Origin: Halieaceae bacterium
Lineage (GTDB): Bacteria > Pseudomonadota > Gammaproteobacteria > Pseudomonadales > Halieaceae
Assembly: GCA_009886815.1 (NCBI GenBank)
Contig: QXYP01000089.1
Location: 1-6,411 of the forward strand
Length of the DNA: 6,411 nucleotides
Reading direction: 5' to 3'
The notes beneath the pieces were generated by a model. The model was given only the letters and a program-made list of their open reading frames with translations. It was not told where the DNA came from and made no database searches. A program made the translations under genes and the position numbers. Position 1 is the stretch's first letter. Every line of letters starts with the position of its first letter. Of this stretch, positions 5,090 through 6,411 are shown piece after piece.

Positions 5090-6411
5090 TTAGGTGCCCG
5101 ACCAAATCAAGGGTCTGCGATGACGCCAAGGGTTAGCCCGTTCCAGCTGTGCTGCCAATCCCAGCAAGGCAGCATCGCCACCCATTGCAGCGGACAGCAT
5201 AATACCAATGGGCAGACCAGACCGACTCGTTGTAAAGGGGACCGCTATCGAGGGCTGTCCCGTCATATTGTAGAGGTGCGTAAAGGCTGAAACAGCCTTA
5301 AAACGTTTCGTATAGGACTCTAGGTCATCACCCTCTTGATAGGTAATAGCCGCGAGTTTTGGAGCGGGAGTGGCTGCAACGGGCTGCAAAACCAGGTCAA
5401 AGTCGTTGTGAAACTTTGCCATTTCGAGGCCGAACTGCTGCATCATTTGCAGGGCACTCGAGACTTCGGCACCCGAGACCTTGGCGCCTTCCCGACGAAT
5501 CATATGGGTCATTGGCTCTAGCTCTTCGAGCGCTATGGGATACCCACGATCTCGACTGACCTTATTCAACCAGCTAGTCGTACTGCTCGCTATTAGCGTG
5601 TTCTGAACCTCGTTCAGACGATCATAGTTAATGCCCGGCGCCGCCTCCTCCACCGAGTGCCCCAAGGATTCAAGAAGTTCCCCAGCGGTCACAACGGCAG
5701 CACGCACCTCCGGATCAATATCAACCCTAGGCTCACTGAGGTTAATCGCAATTTTTAAAGGCACAGGGTCGGCTGTGACCGCTTTAAAGAAGCCCGAATT
5801 AGGCAGCCCCAGTCCAAACGGCGCGCCGGGTTCATAGCCGGCTAAAGCTTCAAGCATGAGCGCACTATCGCGAACCGATCGCGTAACAACATGGCCGACT
5901 GACATGCCCGATCCGCGTCCCCCAGGGGTTAGCCCCCGAGTTGGTTTTAGCCCCAAAAGACCGCAGAAAGTTGCGGGCACCCGAATTGAGCCACCGCCGT
6001 CTGTAGCATGGGCCATCGGAACGACGCCCGCCGCCACTGCAGCGGCGGAACCCCCACTGGAGCCCCCGGTGCTGTGATTCAGATTCCATGGGTTGAGACA
6101 ATCCCCCAAAAACTTCCCCTCAGTTGTCAGCGCCAATCCAAACTCGGGAGTATTGGTCTTGCCAAAGATAACGAGGCCCGCATTTTTAAAACGCCGAACA
6201 ATTTCAGAATCTGTCCCCGCAATCGCATGAGCATGAAGCGCCGACCCTGAGCTGGTGACTGTGCCCCTCATCTGAATGCCTAAATCTTTTAGCAAAAAAG
6301 GCACGCCCGTAAAGGGGCCCTGAGGGAGATCTTTTTGAACAGCAATCTGTGCGAGCCCAATATGATCCTGGCTCAGCAGATTTAGCTGGGGATTGACCCT
6401 GCGCAGTCGCT
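5090..6411 (-). CDS. Amidase, 6-aminohexanoate-cyclic-dimer hydrolase (NylA)-like, 5' end cut by window
   Basis: An amidase-signature hydrolase whose N-terminus lies beyond the right edge. An apparent GTG start at 6304 is not the real one: the frame stays open to the edge, and the 35 extra codons (6305-6409) read as amidase sequence, ending in GPFTG directly before VPFLLKD. Numbering from the first complete codon (6407-6409), the triad is Lys41 in FLLKDLG, cis-Ser117 in [10 protein letters not shown] and nucleophile Ser141 in [10 protein letters not shown], with the usual 24-residue serine spacing. [11 protein letters not shown] and the block [15 protein letters not shown] are close to the NylA subgroup, and ASDGGGSIR-type sequence also fits it. 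NylA-type enzymes are about 470-495 residues; 439 are present, so roughly 35-60 are missing. It is followed after 22 bp by the HDAC-like gene, so both probably share one transcript from a promoter outside the window. Similarity to NylA does not show that nylon oligomers are the substrate; most relatives act on unknown amides. It is clearly distinct from the amidase at 958. Confidence 0.92.
   Translation of the reverse strand, partial: RLRRVNPQLNLLSQDHIGLAQIAVQKDLPQGPFTGVPFLLKDLGIQMRGTVTSSGSALHAHAIAGTDSEIVRRFKNAGLVIFGKTNTPEFGLALTTEGKFLGDCLNPWNLNHSTGGSSGGSAAAVAAGVVPMAHATDGGGSIRVPATFCGLLGLKPTRGLTPGGRGSGMSVGHVVTRSVRDSALMLEALAGYEPGAPFGLGLPNSGFFKAVTADPVPLKIAINLSEPRVDIDPEVRAAVVTAGELLESLGHSVEEAAPGINYDRLNEVQNTLIASSTTSWLNKVSRDRGYPIALEELEPMTHMIRREGAKVSGAEVSSALQMMQQFGLEMAKFHNDFDLVLQPVAATPAPKLAAITYQEGDDLESYTKRFKAVSAFTHLYNMTGQPSIAVPFTTSRSGLPIGIMLSAAMGGDAALLGLAAQLERANPWRHRRPLIWSGT

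Noticed and set aside
5066..6250. Several plus-strand frames of 61-80 codons opposite the second amidase and the deacetylase start
   Set aside because: They lie antisense to well-supported coding sequence, and their products look like reverse-frame translations of the amidase.
6302..6304. GTG at 6304 as the start of the second amidase
   Set aside because: The upstream in-frame codons to the window edge contain no stop and encode conserved amidase sequence, so this GTG is an internal valine and the gene is truncated by the window.

Overview
The window carries five protein genes and looks like a small catabolic region from a proteobacterium. The best guess is a gammaproteobacterium with an aquatic or soil lifestyle. 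This rests on the HpaR-type MarR regulator, the AtoE-type transporter, the bacterial class II histone-deacetylase-like protein and the moderate GC content. No rRNA, marker gene or mobile element is present to fix the taxon.

Layout: bases 1-191 hold no gene I can support, but contain a strong GC-rich hairpin (53-82) placed to terminate the first gene. A MarR/HpaR-like regulator is on the minus strand (192-872). An 85-bp divergent gap separates it from a plus-strand pair: an amidase-signature hydrolase (958-2427) and a short-chain fatty acid transporter of the AtoE family (2414-3748). These two overlap by 14 bp, with a strong Shine-Dalgarno inside the amidase gene. A 206-bp convergent gap follows, containing four tandem copies of a 13-bp unit (3782-3833). 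Two minus-strand genes facing this pair fill the rest: a second amidase related to 6-aminohexanoate-cyclic-dimer hydrolase (5090 to beyond 6411, cut by the window edge), then, 22 bp downstream, a class II HDAC-type deacetylase (3955-5067).

How the genes may work together (inference): three of the five products hydrolyse amide bonds by two unrelated chemistries (Ser-cisSer-Lys amidases and a Zn-dependent deacetylase). A fourth moves short-chain carboxylates across the inner membrane, and the fifth is a regulator from a family that controls aromatic catabolism. Together they suggest a pathway that removes acyl groups from an N-acylated or amide compound, handles the freed short-chain acid, and is controlled by a MarR protein sensing the substrate or a product. 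The substrate cannot be read from the sequence. All catalytic residues I could check are intact in the two amidases and the deacetylase.
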